Below, piece by piece: positions 1 through 6,780 of a stretch of DNA of 11,695 nt. Under the pieces are notes generated by a model, which made no database searches, had not been told where the DNA came from, and worked only from the letters and a program-made list of their open reading frames with translations. The stretch's first letter is position 1. Each line of letters starts with the position of its first letter. The DNA comes from Faecalibacterium sp. UBA7177. Its GTDB lineage: Bacteria; Bacillota; Clostridia; Oscillospirales; Ruminococcaceae. A program made the translations under genes and the position numbers. Location: NCBI GenBank assembly GCA_002491225.1, contig DKVN01000143.1, positions 1 to 11,695 on the forward strand, given 5' to 3'.

Positions 1-68
1 CATCCACCGGCCTTTGGCTTGTGTTTGGGGGAATTGTTGGATGAAGAGAAGTTGGCGGAGAGGGCCGA

Positions 69-1325
69 TCAGCCCGCCATCTCGCCCAGGGTCACATCAA
101 AGGTGAGCAGCTGGCGGTCGCGGCTGATCTGCACGGTTACCGTGTCGCCCACCTGATAGGTGCTCAGCAGGTTGGTCAGGTCGGAGGAGGTCTCGATCAG
201 CTGGTCCTCCACGCTGATGAACCGGTCGCCGGGTTCAAGGCCGGCCAGGTCGGCCGCACCGCCCTCGTTCACGTCCTGAATATAGACGCCCGGCACGCTC
301 ACATTGTACTGCGCGGCGGTCTGCGCGTCCAGAATGGTGATCACGGTGATGCCAAGGGCCGGGCGGCCGGTGACATAGCCGGTGTCGATCAGGTCGTTGG
401 CGGCGGCGATGGCGTCGTTGATCGGGATGGCAAAGCCGAGGCCCTCGGCGTTCTCACCGTTGGATTTGGCGTTGACGATGCCCACCAACTCGCCGGATTC
501 ATTAAACAGGCCGCCGCCGCTGTTGCCCGGGCTGATGGCCGCGTTGGTCTGGATCAGGGTCATCATGGTGCCGTCCACATTGATCTGCCGGTCCAGCGCC
601 GAGATGATGCCGTTGGTCACGGTGCCGCCCAGCACCCCCATCGGGTTGCCCACCGCCAGCACGTTCTGCCCCACCGAGAGGCTGTCGCTGTCCCCGATGG
701 TGGCGGGGGTCAGGCCGGAGGCGTCGATCTTGATCACGGCGATGTCGCTGCGGCTGTCCCCGCCCAGCACGGTGGCGGGGTACTCCTCGCCGGTGCTCAG
801 GGTCACCTTGATGCTCGACGCGCCGTTTACGACATGGTGGTTGGTGATGATGGTGCCGTCCTCCCGCAGCACCACGCCGCTGCCCGCGCCGCTCTCAACA
901 TACTGGCCCCAGTAGCCGTTGGTGGTCACCTGCTCGGTGGTCACCACCACCACGCTGGGCGACACCTTGGCCGAGACGTTCACAAAATCGGCGCTGCCGC
1001 TGCCCGCCGCCGCAAGGCCATTGCCGCTGTTTGCGCTGCCGGTGCTGCCCGAGTTTGCGGGCGGGGCCGGGGTGTTGGTGGCGGCCGGGGCGGGGGCCGG
1101 GGCATTGCGCAGGCTGGTCTGCCCGCCGAGGTAGCCGCCGCCAAAGCCCACCGCCGCGCAGAGCACCAGCATCAGCAGATTGCCCAGCAGCTTTTTCACA
1201 ACGCCGCCCTTGTGCTTTTTGGGCTCGGGGGCCGGGGGCGGGGTCACGCTCTGGGTCGGCAGGCCGGATGCCATCGGGCTCTGCCGGTAGAGGTCCGCAT
1301 AGTCATATTCCCAGTTGTTTGCCAT
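69..1325 (-). CDS. htrA: HtrA/DegP-like membrane-anchored serine protease with one PDZ domain
   Basis: A 418-aa surface protease that would degrade or refold damaged exported proteins. Residues 1-44 are a cytoplasmic, proline-rich tail. A single membrane segment lies at about 45-67, followed by an Ala/Pro/Ser/Gly-rich linker to about 110. The trypsin-like domain (about 113-315) carries the full triad: His164 in TNHHVV, Asp194 in SDIAVIKI and Ser269 in GNSGGG. One PDZ domain (about 322-415) follows, with GVYIQDV and GLEPGDRF motifs. Length and order match the Gram-positive HtrA/HtrB type (membrane anchor, protease, one PDZ). The ATG is preceded on the minus strand by AAAGGATGA at suitable spacing. 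It is divergent from the AAA+ gene, and its upstream region holds phased TTTTCACA-like repeats. The function is secure; which HtrA paralogue this is cannot be told from the window. Confidence 0.95.
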   Translation of the reverse strand: MANNWEYDYADLYRQSPMASGLPTQSVTPPPAPEPKKHKGGVVKKLLGNLLMLVLCAAVGFGGGYLGGQTSLRNAPAPAPAATNTPAPPANSGSTGSANSGNGLAAAGSGSADFVNVSAKVSPSVVVVTTEQVTTNGYWGQYVESGAGSGVVLREDGTIITNHHVVNGASSIKVTLSTGEEYPATVLGGDSRSDIAVIKIDASGLTPATIGDSDSLSVGQNVLAVGNPMGVLGGTVTNGIISALDRQINVDGTMMTLIQTNAAISPGNSGGGLFNESGELVGIVNAKSNGENAEGLGFAIPINDAIAAANDLIDTGYVTGRPALGITVITILDAQTAAQYNVSVPGVYIQDVNEGGAADLAGLEPGDRFISVEDQLIETSSDLTNLLSTYQVGDTVTVQISRDRQLLTFDVTLGEMAG

Positions 1326-1404
1326 AGAGGTTCATCCTTTCTAAGCCGGGCACCGCGGCGGGCCGCATCAAAGCCGCCCGCTCGCGATGGGATTATTTGA
1401 TGGG

Positions 1405-1423
1405 GGATGGCCCTTCGCCATCC
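1405..1423 (-). other. Hairpin in the htrA 5' leader
   Basis: A perfect 7-bp stem (GGATGGC/GCCATCC) with a 5-nt loop. It would lie at the extreme 5' end of an htrA transcript started from the proximal promoter, where it could stabilise the mRNA. No T-run follows on the minus strand, so it is not an htrA terminator. Confidence 0.45.
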
Positions 1424-1433
1424 TTTGTACGGT

Positions 1434-1489
1434 AGTATACCGCGGATTTGTGAAAAAGTGGTCACCCCGCGGTGAAAAATGTGTGAAAT
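1434..1489 (-). promoter_or_regulatory. Proximal htrA promoter with phased TTTTCACA-like octamers (possible CssR/OmpR-type operator)
   Basis: On the minus strand a -10-like TATACT lies at 1439-1434 with no good -35. Upstream of it are three octamers in the same orientation: TTTTCACA (1456-1449), TTTTCACC (1478-1471) and ATTTCACA (1489-1482). Their starts are 22 and 11 bp apart, so all lie on one face of the helix, at about -22 to -62 of this promoter. Direct repeats with 11-bp phasing over a missing -35 are typical of OmpR-family activators. From memory, repeated TTTTCACA-like octamers precede the secretion-stress htrA/htrB genes of Bacillus subtilis under CssRS. The link to CssR is inference. 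Confidence 0.5.
1462..1475. repeat. Short inverted repeat TCACC-CCGC-GGTGA
   Basis: Perfect 5-bp arms with a 4-bp spacer, lying between the proximal and middle octamers upstream of htrA. It could be a second operator or chance in GC-rich DNA. Confidence 0.35.
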
Positions 1490-1541
1490 GGGGCGGGCGC
1501 GCAAAAACGGCGCGGGGCCGCCCGGTTTCTCTGTGAATATT

Positions 1542-1571
1542 ATCATACCACATCCGGGCCGCGGCTGTAAA
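1542..1571 (-). promoter_or_regulatory. Distal htrA promoter (extended -10)
   Basis: Read on the minus strand, TTTACA (1571-1566) is followed after 18 bp by TATGAT (1547-1542), with a TGG just before the -10 that makes it an extended -10. Transcription would start near 1535 and leave a leader of about 210 nt before htrA. This is sequence reading only. Confidence 0.5.
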
Positions 1572-1658
1572 TGCTGGATAATACGAAAAAACGCAGTGCG
1601 GGGCGTGGGCCTGCGGCAAGTGTCGCGGAAGTTGGCCGCCCCGGCCCGCGCGGGCCGG

Positions 1659-1688
1659 TTGTCCCGGCGGCGGCAAGTGTGGTATAAT
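1659..1688 (+). promoter_or_regulatory. AAA+ gene promoter
   Basis: TTGTCC (1659-1664), 18 bp, then a perfect TATAAT (1683-1688) preceded by TGG, an extended -10. Transcription would start near 1695 and give a leader of about 100 nt. A GGCGGC/GCCGCC hairpin (1761-1766 with 1774-1779) sits just before the ribosome binding site GGGAGGG. Confidence 0.65.
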
Positions 1689-1796
1689 ACGCTATAAGAA
1701 AAAACCGGCCTTTGCCGTTTGGGGGCGGGGCCGGATCAGCGCGACAGGAGATAAGGCCTCGGCGGCGTTTTCCGCCGCCGGGCGGGAGGGTGCAGC

Positions 1797-4145
1797 ATGG
1801 CGGCAAACGATTGGGAGAGCTTGATGAACAGCGTGTTCGGCTCGGGCGGCAGGTTGAACCGGTCCGCGCCGGACGAGGGGGAGGGCAAAAAGGCCCAGAC
1901 CGCCCTCGAGGGGATGCAGCAGGAGATGGATGCGCTGCTGGCCCGGCAGAAAAAGGAGGGCCCGGCGGGCAAAGGCACGGCCGCGGGCTCGGCAAAGCCG
2001 AAACCGGCTGCCCAGCCCGCCCGCCCCGCGGCATCCGGCGGCAAACCGGCCCCGGCGCGGGGCGTATCCGCAGCGGGGGCAAAACCCACGACAGCGGCAA
2101 AACCGGCGGGCACAAAGCCCGCGGCGGGGCAGGCGGCGAAACCCTCGCCCGCCCAGACCGCGGGAGCCGCAAAGCCCGCGGCCGCATCCCGCCCCGCGGC
2201 CAGCGCAAAGCCCGCGGCCTCCGGTACAAAACCCGCGGCCCGGCCCACCCTGCCCAGCGCGGCCCAGCTGCAGCGAAACAGCGAGCAGATCGACCAACTG
2301 CTCGCCCGGCAGGCCGCCGAGATCGCGGCCATGAGCGGCGACCTCACCCGGGAGCTCGAGGCCGACGGCCTGCTCGACCCCGGCGCACAGGCCGCCGCGG
2401 GCCAGCCCGCGGCCGAGCGGTTCGCCGGGCTGGCCGAGGAGCTGGCCAGGGAGGTGCTGGGGCAGGAGGCTTTTTTGAAAAAGCTGGTGCTGGCCTTTAA
2501 GCGTCCCTTTGTGATGGGCGCGGCCGGGGAGGCGGCGGCCAACCTGCTGCTGATCCACGGGGCCGAGGGCACCGGGCGGCACTTCGCGCTGCGCCGCATC
2601 GCCGCAAAGATGGCCGAGCGGGGCATCCTGCCCAGCCCGGAGATCGCTTGGGTCGACCTCGCCCTCTACCCCGGCCCGGCGCAGGAAAAGCTCTTTTTGC
2701 AGGACCTCTACGCCGCCCTGAACGGCCCCGGCCGGATCGTCGCCTTCGACCACTACGAGGCCTGCCACCCCACCTGCCTCACCCTGCTTTCGGCGCTGGC
2801 GGTCAGGGGCCGGGCCGAGCTGTCCAGCCGGTATGTGGTGCAAAAGGGCATTTTGGTCGAGGCCGGCACCGCGCTGGTGCCGAACCTCGTCTCCCACCTC
2901 ACCCCCAAGGGCAAGTACCTCGTCTTCTTCTCCGAAAAGGGCCAGAGCGCCCTGGCCGACCGGCTGGGGGCGGATTTCGTCAACGCGGTGGGGGATGTCT
3001 GCGCCACCGGGGCCTTCACCCCCGAGAGCCTCGCCGCCCTCGCCGGGCAGCAGCTGGACGCCCTCGGCAAAAGGTGTGCGGACCGCCTGGGCCTGACCCT
3101 CGCGGCACACGACACGGTGCAGCAGCTCGCCGCCGCCCAGTACAGCCGGGAGGGCGGGGTCGAGCCGATCCTCGCCTTTTGCGAAAAGCTCTACCGCGCG
3201 CTCAGCCAGTATAAGCTCGAGCAGGAGCCCCCGGCGGGCACCAAAGCCGCCCTGCGGGCCGAACACGGCGAGGTACTGGCCCGGTTTGGCGAGGGGGAGG
3301 AGATCCCCCTCTTTGCCCTGCTGCCGGGCGGCTACACCGGCGCGCTCGAGGAGGTGCGGGCCGAGCTGGACAGCATCGTGGGGCTGGACGCGGTCAAGGA
3401 ATATGTGCTGGGCCTCGCGGACAACGTGCAGGTGCAAAAGCGCCGCCGGGCCATGGGCATGAAGGCGGCCAGCCTCTCGATGCACATGATCTACACCGGC
3501 AACCCCGGCACCGGCAAGACCACCATTGCCCGGATCGTGGCCAAATACCTCAAGGCGATCGGGGCGCTGCGGGGCGGGCAGCTGGTGGAGGTGAGCCGGG
3601 CCGACCTCGTGGGGCGGTATGTCGGCCACACCGCGCCCCAGACCAATCAGGTCATCGCCTCGGCGCTGGGCGGGGTGCTCTTCATCGACGAGGCCTACAG
3701 CCTCTACCGCGGCAAAGAGGACTCCTTCGGCCTCGAGGCCATCGACACCCTGGTCAAGGGCATGGAGGATCACCGGGATGATCTGGTGGTGGTGCTGGCC
3801 GGGTACAGCAAAGAGATGGCCGAGTTCCTCAAGGCGAACTCCGGCCTCGCCAGCCGGTTCGCCAACCAGATCGAGTTCCCGGATTACACGGCGGCCGAGC
3901 TGTTGCAGATCACCCACCTGCAGGCCAAGGGCAAGGGCTACCGGCTGGCCGAGGGCTGCAACCCGCTGCTGCTGCGCTACTACGGGCAAAAGCAGGCCGA
4001 GGACCCGGCCAAAAACGGCAACGGCCGGATGGCCCGCAACCTGCTGGAGGCGGCCATCCTCAACCAGGCCCGGCGGCTGGTGAACGAGCCGGACGCAAAA
4101 CTGGACGAGCTGCTGCCCGACGATTTTCAACCAGAGCTGGATTGA
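1797..4145 (+). CDS. Two-module AAA+ ATPase: degenerate ClpB-D2-like module plus CbbX/SpoVK-type module
   Basis: 782 aa, cytoplasmic, client unknown. Residues 1-60 are helical. Residues 61-150 are a disordered Lys/Ala/Pro-rich tail, and 155-235 are helical. The first module (about 220-465) follows the ClpB D2 layout but looks catalytically dead: the Walker A is GAEGTGRH (255-262), with Arg and His in place of Lys and Ser/Thr, and the Walker B reads FDHYEACHP where ClpB has DEVEKAHP, so His319 replaces the catalytic Glu. The second module (about 520-782) is intact: Walker A GNPGTGKT (568-575), Walker B VLFIDE (Asp631, Glu632), an arginine-finger candidate Arg687 in SGLASRF, and sensor-2 NGRMARN (742-748). 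That module matches SpoVK/CbbX remodelling ATPases. The ATG has GGGAGGG upstream and its own promoter. A sporulation role is not shown; no sporulation gene is adjacent. Confidence 0.85.
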   Translation: MAANDWESLMNSVFGSGGRLNRSAPDEGEGKKAQTALEGMQQEMDALLARQKKEGPAGKGTAAGSAKPKPAAQPARPAASGGKPAPARGVSAAGAKPTTAAKPAGTKPAAGQAAKPSPAQTAGAAKPAAASRPAASAKPAASGTKPAARPTLPSAAQLQRNSEQIDQLLARQAAEIAAMSGDLTRELEADGLLDPGAQAAAGQPAAERFAGLAEELAREVLGQEAFLKKLVLAFKRPFVMGAAGEAAANLLLIHGAEGTGRHFALRRIAAKMAERGILPSPEIAWVDLALYPGPAQEKLFLQDLYAALNGPGRIVAFDHYEACHPTCLTLLSALAVRGRAELSSRYVVQKGILVEAGTALVPNLVSHLTPKGKYLVFFSEKGQSALADRLGADFVNAVGDVCATGAFTPESLAALAGQQLDALGKRCADRLGLTLAAHDTVQQLAAAQYSREGGVEPILAFCEKLYRALSQYKLEQEPPAGTKAALRAEHGEVLARFGEGEEIPLFALLPGGYTGALEEVRAELDSIVGLDAVKEYVLGLADNVQVQKRRRAMGMKAASLSMHMIYTGNPGTGKTTIARIVAKYLKAIGALRGGQLVEVSRADLVGRYVGHTAPQTNQVIASALGGVLFIDEAYSLYRGKEDSFGLEAIDTLVKGMEDHRDDLVVVLAGYSKEMAEFLKANSGLASRFANQIEFPDYTAAELLQITHLQAKGKGYRLAEGCNPLLLRYYGQKQAEDPAKNGNGRMARNLLEAAILNQARRLVNEPDAKLDELLPDDFQPELD
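1977..2246 (+). repeat. Low-complexity Lys/Ala/Pro-rich coding segment
   Basis: Encodes residues 61-150 of the AAA+ protein, built from imperfect units such as AKPA, TKPA and SRPA. Recurring DNA words include AAAGCCCGCGGC and close variants. It is strongly basic and predicted disordered, reminiscent of histone-H1-like tails. It is in frame and flanked by two copies of a D-x-LLARQ-x-x-E helix motif. Confidence 0.75.
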
Positions 4146-4154
4146 ACTGCGGTG

Positions 4155-4209
4155 CGGGGAGGCGGCCGCCGCGCCGACATCGGCCGGATGCGGCAACGGC
4201 CGCTCCCCG
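4155..4209 (+). other. Nested inverted repeat after the AAA+ gene
   Basis: Left arm 4155-4168 pairs with right arm 4197-4209 (CGGGGAG-CGGCCG with one bulged G). A second hairpin, GCCGA-CA-TCGGC (4173-4184), is nested inside. The position 10 nt after the stop suggests transcript-end formation or mRNA 3'-end protection, but no T-run follows, so a classic terminator is not shown. Confidence 0.5.
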
Positions 4210-4216
4210 AAAACGG

Positions 4217-4261
4217 CCAAAATCAAAGAACGAGCCGCCCCAAAACCATCCCAAAATCAAA
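4217..4261. repeat. 11-bp direct repeat CCAAAATCAAA
   Basis: Exact copies at 4217-4227 and 4251-4261, just upstream of the ribosome binding site of the DUF5655-like gene. Both are AT-rich words in otherwise GC-rich DNA. No function is assigned. Confidence 0.5.
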
Positions 4262-4281
4262 AGAGCAAGGAGAGGACTGCC

Positions 4282-4662
4282 ATGACCCGCCCCGCGCGGT
4301 ACGAGGACGACCTGATGCTGTTTTTTGACCCCCGCCCCGGCGCGGCAGGGCTCTACCGGGCGATCGAGGCGATGGTGGAGGAGACCTGTCCCGATTGCAG
4401 CGTCCGGGTGCAGAAAAGCCAGATCAGCTTTTATGGCCGGCACCTCTTCGCGATGGTCTCGCTGCCCCGCCGCAAAAGGGATGAGGGGCTGCTCTTCACC
4501 CTCGGGCTGGGCAGGCCGCTCGCTTCCCCCCGCGTCGCCTACCAGAGCGAGCCCTACCCCGGCCGGTTCACCCTGCACATCCCGGTGACCCGCCCGGACG
4601 AGCTGGACGCCGAGCTGCGGGCCTGGCTGCAGGAGGCTTGGACATTCGGCGAGAGCAAGTAG
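4282..4662 (+). CDS. DUF5655-like small protein
   Basis: 126 aa, soluble, no signal peptide or membrane segment. The pattern fits the DUF5655 family: an N-terminal helix with LYRAIEAMVEETCP, a strand with VRVQKSQISFYGRHLFAMVSL, a middle strand with LLFTLGL, and a C-terminal part with RFTLHIPV followed by DELDAELRAWLQEAW. That is my recollection of the family pattern, not a search result. The biochemical role is unknown. The ATG has a strong AAGGAGAGG at good spacing. No promoter is evident in the 136-bp gap after the AAA+ gene, so it may depend on read-through; its transcription ends at the shared terminator before rny. Confidence 0.75.
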   Translation: MTRPARYEDDLMLFFDPRPGAAGLYRAIEAMVEETCPDCSVRVQKSQISFYGRHLFAMVSLPRRKRDEGLLFTLGLGRPLASPRVAYQSEPYPGRFTLHIPVTRPDELDAELRAWLQEAWTFGESK

Positions 4663-4727
4663 CCCCGCGCCCGCCCGCCGGGATCAACCGCAATGGCTTG
4701 CCGCAGGGCAGACCAAACCAAACAAAA

Positions 4728-4776
4728 AGCGCCCCGCGGGAGAGGCTGTTTCCTCCCCGCGGGACGCTGATTTTTT
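4728..4776. terminator. Bidirectional intrinsic terminator between the DUF5655-like gene and rny
   Basis: A long stem pairs the arm beginning AGCGCCCCGCGGG with the arm ending CCCGCGGGACGCT, with minor mismatches and a CTGTTT loop. It is followed by six T on the plus strand (4771-4776) and by the complement of AAAAA (4724-4728) on the minus strand. The convergent gene order explains the two-way design. Confidence 0.88.
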
Positions 4777-4804
4777 GTGAAAGGACAGGATGTTACCGCG
4801 CCGC

Positions 4805-6355
4805 TTACTTCGCGTACTCGACCGCGCGGCTCTCCCGGATGACATTGACCTTGATCTGGCCGGGATAGTCCAGCTCTTCCTCGATCTTCTTGGTGATGCT
4901 GCGGGCCAGCAGGGTCAGATGGTCGTCGTCCACCTGATCCGGCTTGACCATGATTCGCACCTCGCGCCCGGCCTGCACCGCAAAGGCGGTCTCGACCCCC
5001 TCAAAGCTGCAGCTCAGCTCCTCAAGGTTCTCCAGCCGCTTGATATAGCTCTCGAGGTTCTCACGCCGCGCGCCCGGCCGCGCCGCGCTGATCGCGTCGG
5101 CCGCCTGCACCAAAAAGGCCAGCGGGGTCTTGGGCTCCACGTCGCCGTGGTGCGCCTCGATGGCGTGGACGATGGCGGGGTTCTCGCGGTACTTTTTGGC
5201 GATGTCCACCCCGATCTGGACATGGCTGCCCTCGATCTCGTGGTCCAGCGCCTTGCCGATGTCGTGCAACAGGCCGGCGCGGCGGGCCTGGGTGGGGTTG
5301 ACCCCCAGCTCGCTCGCCATCAGCCCGGCCAGATACGCCACCTCCAGCGAGTGCTGCAGCACGTTCTGCCCAAAGCTGGTGCGGTACTTCAGCCGCCCCA
5401 GCAGCTTGATGAGGTCGGGGTGCAGGCCGTGGATGCCCACCTCCAGCACCGCGCGCTCGCCCTCGCGCTTCATGCTCAGCTCCAGCTCGCGGCGGCAGCG
5501 GTCCACCGTCTCCTCGATGCGGGCGGGGTGGATGCGGCCGTCCCCGATCAGCTTCTCCAGCGCCATCCGGGCCACCTCGCGGCGGGTCTGGTCAAAGCTG
5601 GAGAGGGTGATCGCCTCGGGGGTGTCGTCGATGATCAGATCGACGCCGGTGGCGGTCTCAAGCGCGCGGATGTTGCGGCCCTCGCGGCCGATGATCCGGC
5701 CCTTCATCTCGTCGCTGGGCAGCGGCACCACGCTGACCGTGGCCTCGCTGGAATGGTCGGCCGCGCAGCGGCTGATGGCCTGGCCGATCAGCTCGCGGGC
5801 CATCGCGTCGCACTGGTCCTTGAGGTTGGTCTCGCAGGCGGTGATGCGCAGCGCCTTCTCGTGGGCCAGGTCCTCGTCAAGGCGGCTCAGCAGCAGCTGG
5901 CGGGCCTCCTCCTGGGTCAGCTGAGCGATGCTCTCCAGCTTATCCGACTCCCGGGCCTTCATCTGCTCCAGCTCGTCGAGCCGGGCCTCCACAAGGTCGG
6001 CGCGGGATTTGAGGTCCTCCTCCTTCTTTTCGAGGGCGGCGGTCTTTTTGTCCAGCGCCTCCTCCTTCTGGTCGAGCCGGCGCTCCTGCCGGCTCACCTC
6101 GCTGCGGCGCTCCTTGATCTCCTTGTCGGCCTCGGCCTTGAGGCGGAACGCCTCGTCCTTGGCCTCGATGACGGCTTCCTTGCGTTTCTGTTCGGCGGTT
6201 TTGATGGCGTCGTTCACCAATCGCTTGGCTTCATCCTCCGCGCTGCCGATCTTGGCCTCGGCAGTTTTGCGGCGATAGGCGCTGCCCGCAACAAAACAGA
6301 CGGCGCCCACAAGCACGGCAACCACGACCACCACGCCATAGGCGAATGGTGTCAA
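4805..6355 (-). CDS. rny: Ribonuclease Y
   Basis: 516 aa, the usual length for RNase Y, the membrane-bound endoribonuclease that starts mRNA decay in many Firmicutes. Domains in order: membrane segment at about 5-25; long charged coiled coil at about 30-175; KH RNA-binding domain with GRIIGREGRNIR (219-230); and an HD domain with His335 (NVLQHS), His364-Asp365 (LLHDIGK), His378, His402-His403 and Asp420. All key metal-site residues seem present. The start is TTG: no in-frame ATG gives the membrane segment, and AAGAGGAG (6372-6365) lies 9 nt upstream of the TTG. It is transcribed convergently to the DUF5655-like gene and ends at the bidirectional terminator. Its promoter lies about 340 nt upstream, beyond a heavily folded leader. 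Confidence 0.96.
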   Translation of the reverse strand: MTPFAYGVVVVVAVLVGAVCFVAGSAYRRKTAEAKIGSAEDEAKRLVNDAIKTAEQKRKEAVIEAKDEAFRLKAEADKEIKERRSEVSRQERRLDQKEEALDKKTAALEKKEEDLKSRADLVEARLDELEQMKARESDKLESIAQLTQEEARQLLLSRLDEDLAHEKALRITACETNLKDQCDAMARELIGQAISRCAADHSSEATVSVVPLPSDEMKGRIIGREGRNIRALETATGVDLIIDDTPEAITLSSFDQTRREVARMALEKLIGDGRIHPARIEETVDRCRRELELSMKREGERAVLEVGIHGLHPDLIKLLGRLKYRTSFGQNVLQHSLEVAYLAGLMASELGVNPTQARRAGLLHDIGKALDHEIEGSHVQIGVDIAKKYRENPAIVHAIEAHHGDVEPKTPLAFLVQAADAISAARPGARRENLESYIKRLENLEELSCSFEGVETAFAVQAGREVRIMVKPDQVDDDHLTLLARSITKKIEEELDYPGQIKVNVIRESRAVEYAK

Positions 6356-6364
6356 ATGGTTTCA

Positions 6365-6372
6365 CTCCTCTT
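6365..6372 (-). promoter_or_regulatory. Ribosome binding site fixing the TTG start of rny
   Basis: AAGAGGAG on the minus strand, 9 nt before TTG at 6355. An overlapping GTG at 6364 is in another frame. The TTG is therefore the most likely start, and it should lower initiation compared with ATG. Confidence 0.75.
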
Positions 6373-6481
6373 GCATTCAAAATAAGGGTCAGGAGGATGA
6401 ACTGCCGGCCGGACGCCGCCGATCGTATCACAAACCATCGGGAAACTCCGCCCCAAAAGGGCGGAAAAAACCGTTTGGAGA

Positions 6482-6511
6482 GGTTTTTGCCCCCACCCGG
6501 GGGCGAAAACC
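6482..6511. repeat. Long inverted repeat in the rny leader
   Basis: GG-TTTTT-GCCCCC pairs with GGGGGC-GAAAACC around a 4-nt loop: 13 pairs as plus-strand RNA with one G-U, or 12 pairs and one C-A mismatch as minus-strand (rny) RNA. Confidence 0.6.
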
Positions 6512-6539
6512 CATAGAAAGCCGCGCAGGGAGAGCCTAT

Positions 6540-6564
6540 GCCATGCCCAAAACCGGGGCATGGC
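6540..6564. repeat. Perfect 9-bp inverted repeat in the rny leader
   Basis: GCCATGCCC and GGGCATGGC separated by 7 nt. It forms an equally good hairpin from either strand and has no T-run right after it in the rny direction. Confidence 0.65.
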
Positions 6565-6700
6565 GGAAAAAGCGCCTGCGACAGGCCAAAAAAGCGGGCA
6601 AGCTGCCTGCAAAGTTCATCCGTTCCGGCCCCGATGCGCCCAGCGCGAAAAAAACGCTGCCGGGCCGCGGGCGGGGCCGTCCCATACTATACCGAATAAT

Positions 6701-6729
6701 ATTGTAACCGGAATGTTACAGTATGTCAA
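6701..6729 (-). promoter_or_regulatory. rny promoter
   Basis: On the minus strand, a perfect TTGACA (6729-6724), 17 bp, then TACAAT (6706-6701). This is close to the sigma-A consensus. Transcription would begin near 6694, leaving about 340 nt before the rny TTG. Confidence 0.8.
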
Positions 6730-6780
6730 TAAAAACCGGTGGATTTTGCGCGGTTTTGTTGTGCAGGAGGCCATTTTGGC

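Larger units (their letters stand above)
1326..1796. other. Divergent intergenic control region, htrA / AAA+ gene
   Basis: 471 bp without a credible gene. Open frames here are GC-driven, lack ribosome binding sites and show no family signature. It holds two htrA-directed promoters, one AAA+-directed promoter, the octamer array, and leader hairpins on both sides. Confidence 0.7.
6356..6694 (-). other. Long structured 5' leader of rny
   Basis: About 340 nt without a supported gene. In transcript order it holds: a perfect 8-bp long-range stem (6672-6679 with 6626-6633) enclosing a CAGCG/CGCTG hairpin with a U-rich loop; a GGCA/TGCC hairpin followed by six T (about 6610-6589); a GCCTG/CAGGC hairpin followed by GCTTTTT (about 6587-6567); a perfect 9-bp hairpin (6564-6540); a long stem at 6511-6482 with ACCC in its loop on the plus strand; and a CCGCCC/GGGCGG hairpin (6464-6448). 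I recognise no named riboswitch or T-box. The two hairpin-plus-T elements suggest attenuation, which is inference. Confidence 0.55.

Noticed and set aside
1797..4145. Calling the AAA+ gene spoVK or cbbX outright
   Set aside because: Only the second module matches those families. The tail and degenerate first module are extra, and neither sporulation genes nor RuBisCO genes are nearby.
1692..4226. An 844-codon open frame antisense to the AAA+ gene
   Set aside because: It mirrors codon bias of the real gene in GC-rich DNA. The translation is Leu/Gly/Arg-rich without domains, while the plus strand shows clear AAA+ motifs.
4790..6385. A 531-codon open frame antisense to rny
   Set aside because: Shadow frame: the minus strand encodes a complete RNase Y, and the antisense frame has no family signature or ribosome site.
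6352..6612. An 86-codon minus-strand open frame in the rny leader whose TGA overlaps the rny TTG start
   Set aside because: TTG start without a ribosome binding site, Trp- and Pro-rich composition typical of GC-rich noncoding frames, and it runs across several hairpins. The stop/start overlap is probably chance.
6626..6679. T-box, SRP RNA, 6S RNA or a named riboswitch in the rny leader
   Set aside because: I looked for familiar conserved words, such as the T-box AGGGTGGNACCGCG, and found none; only generic stems are supported.
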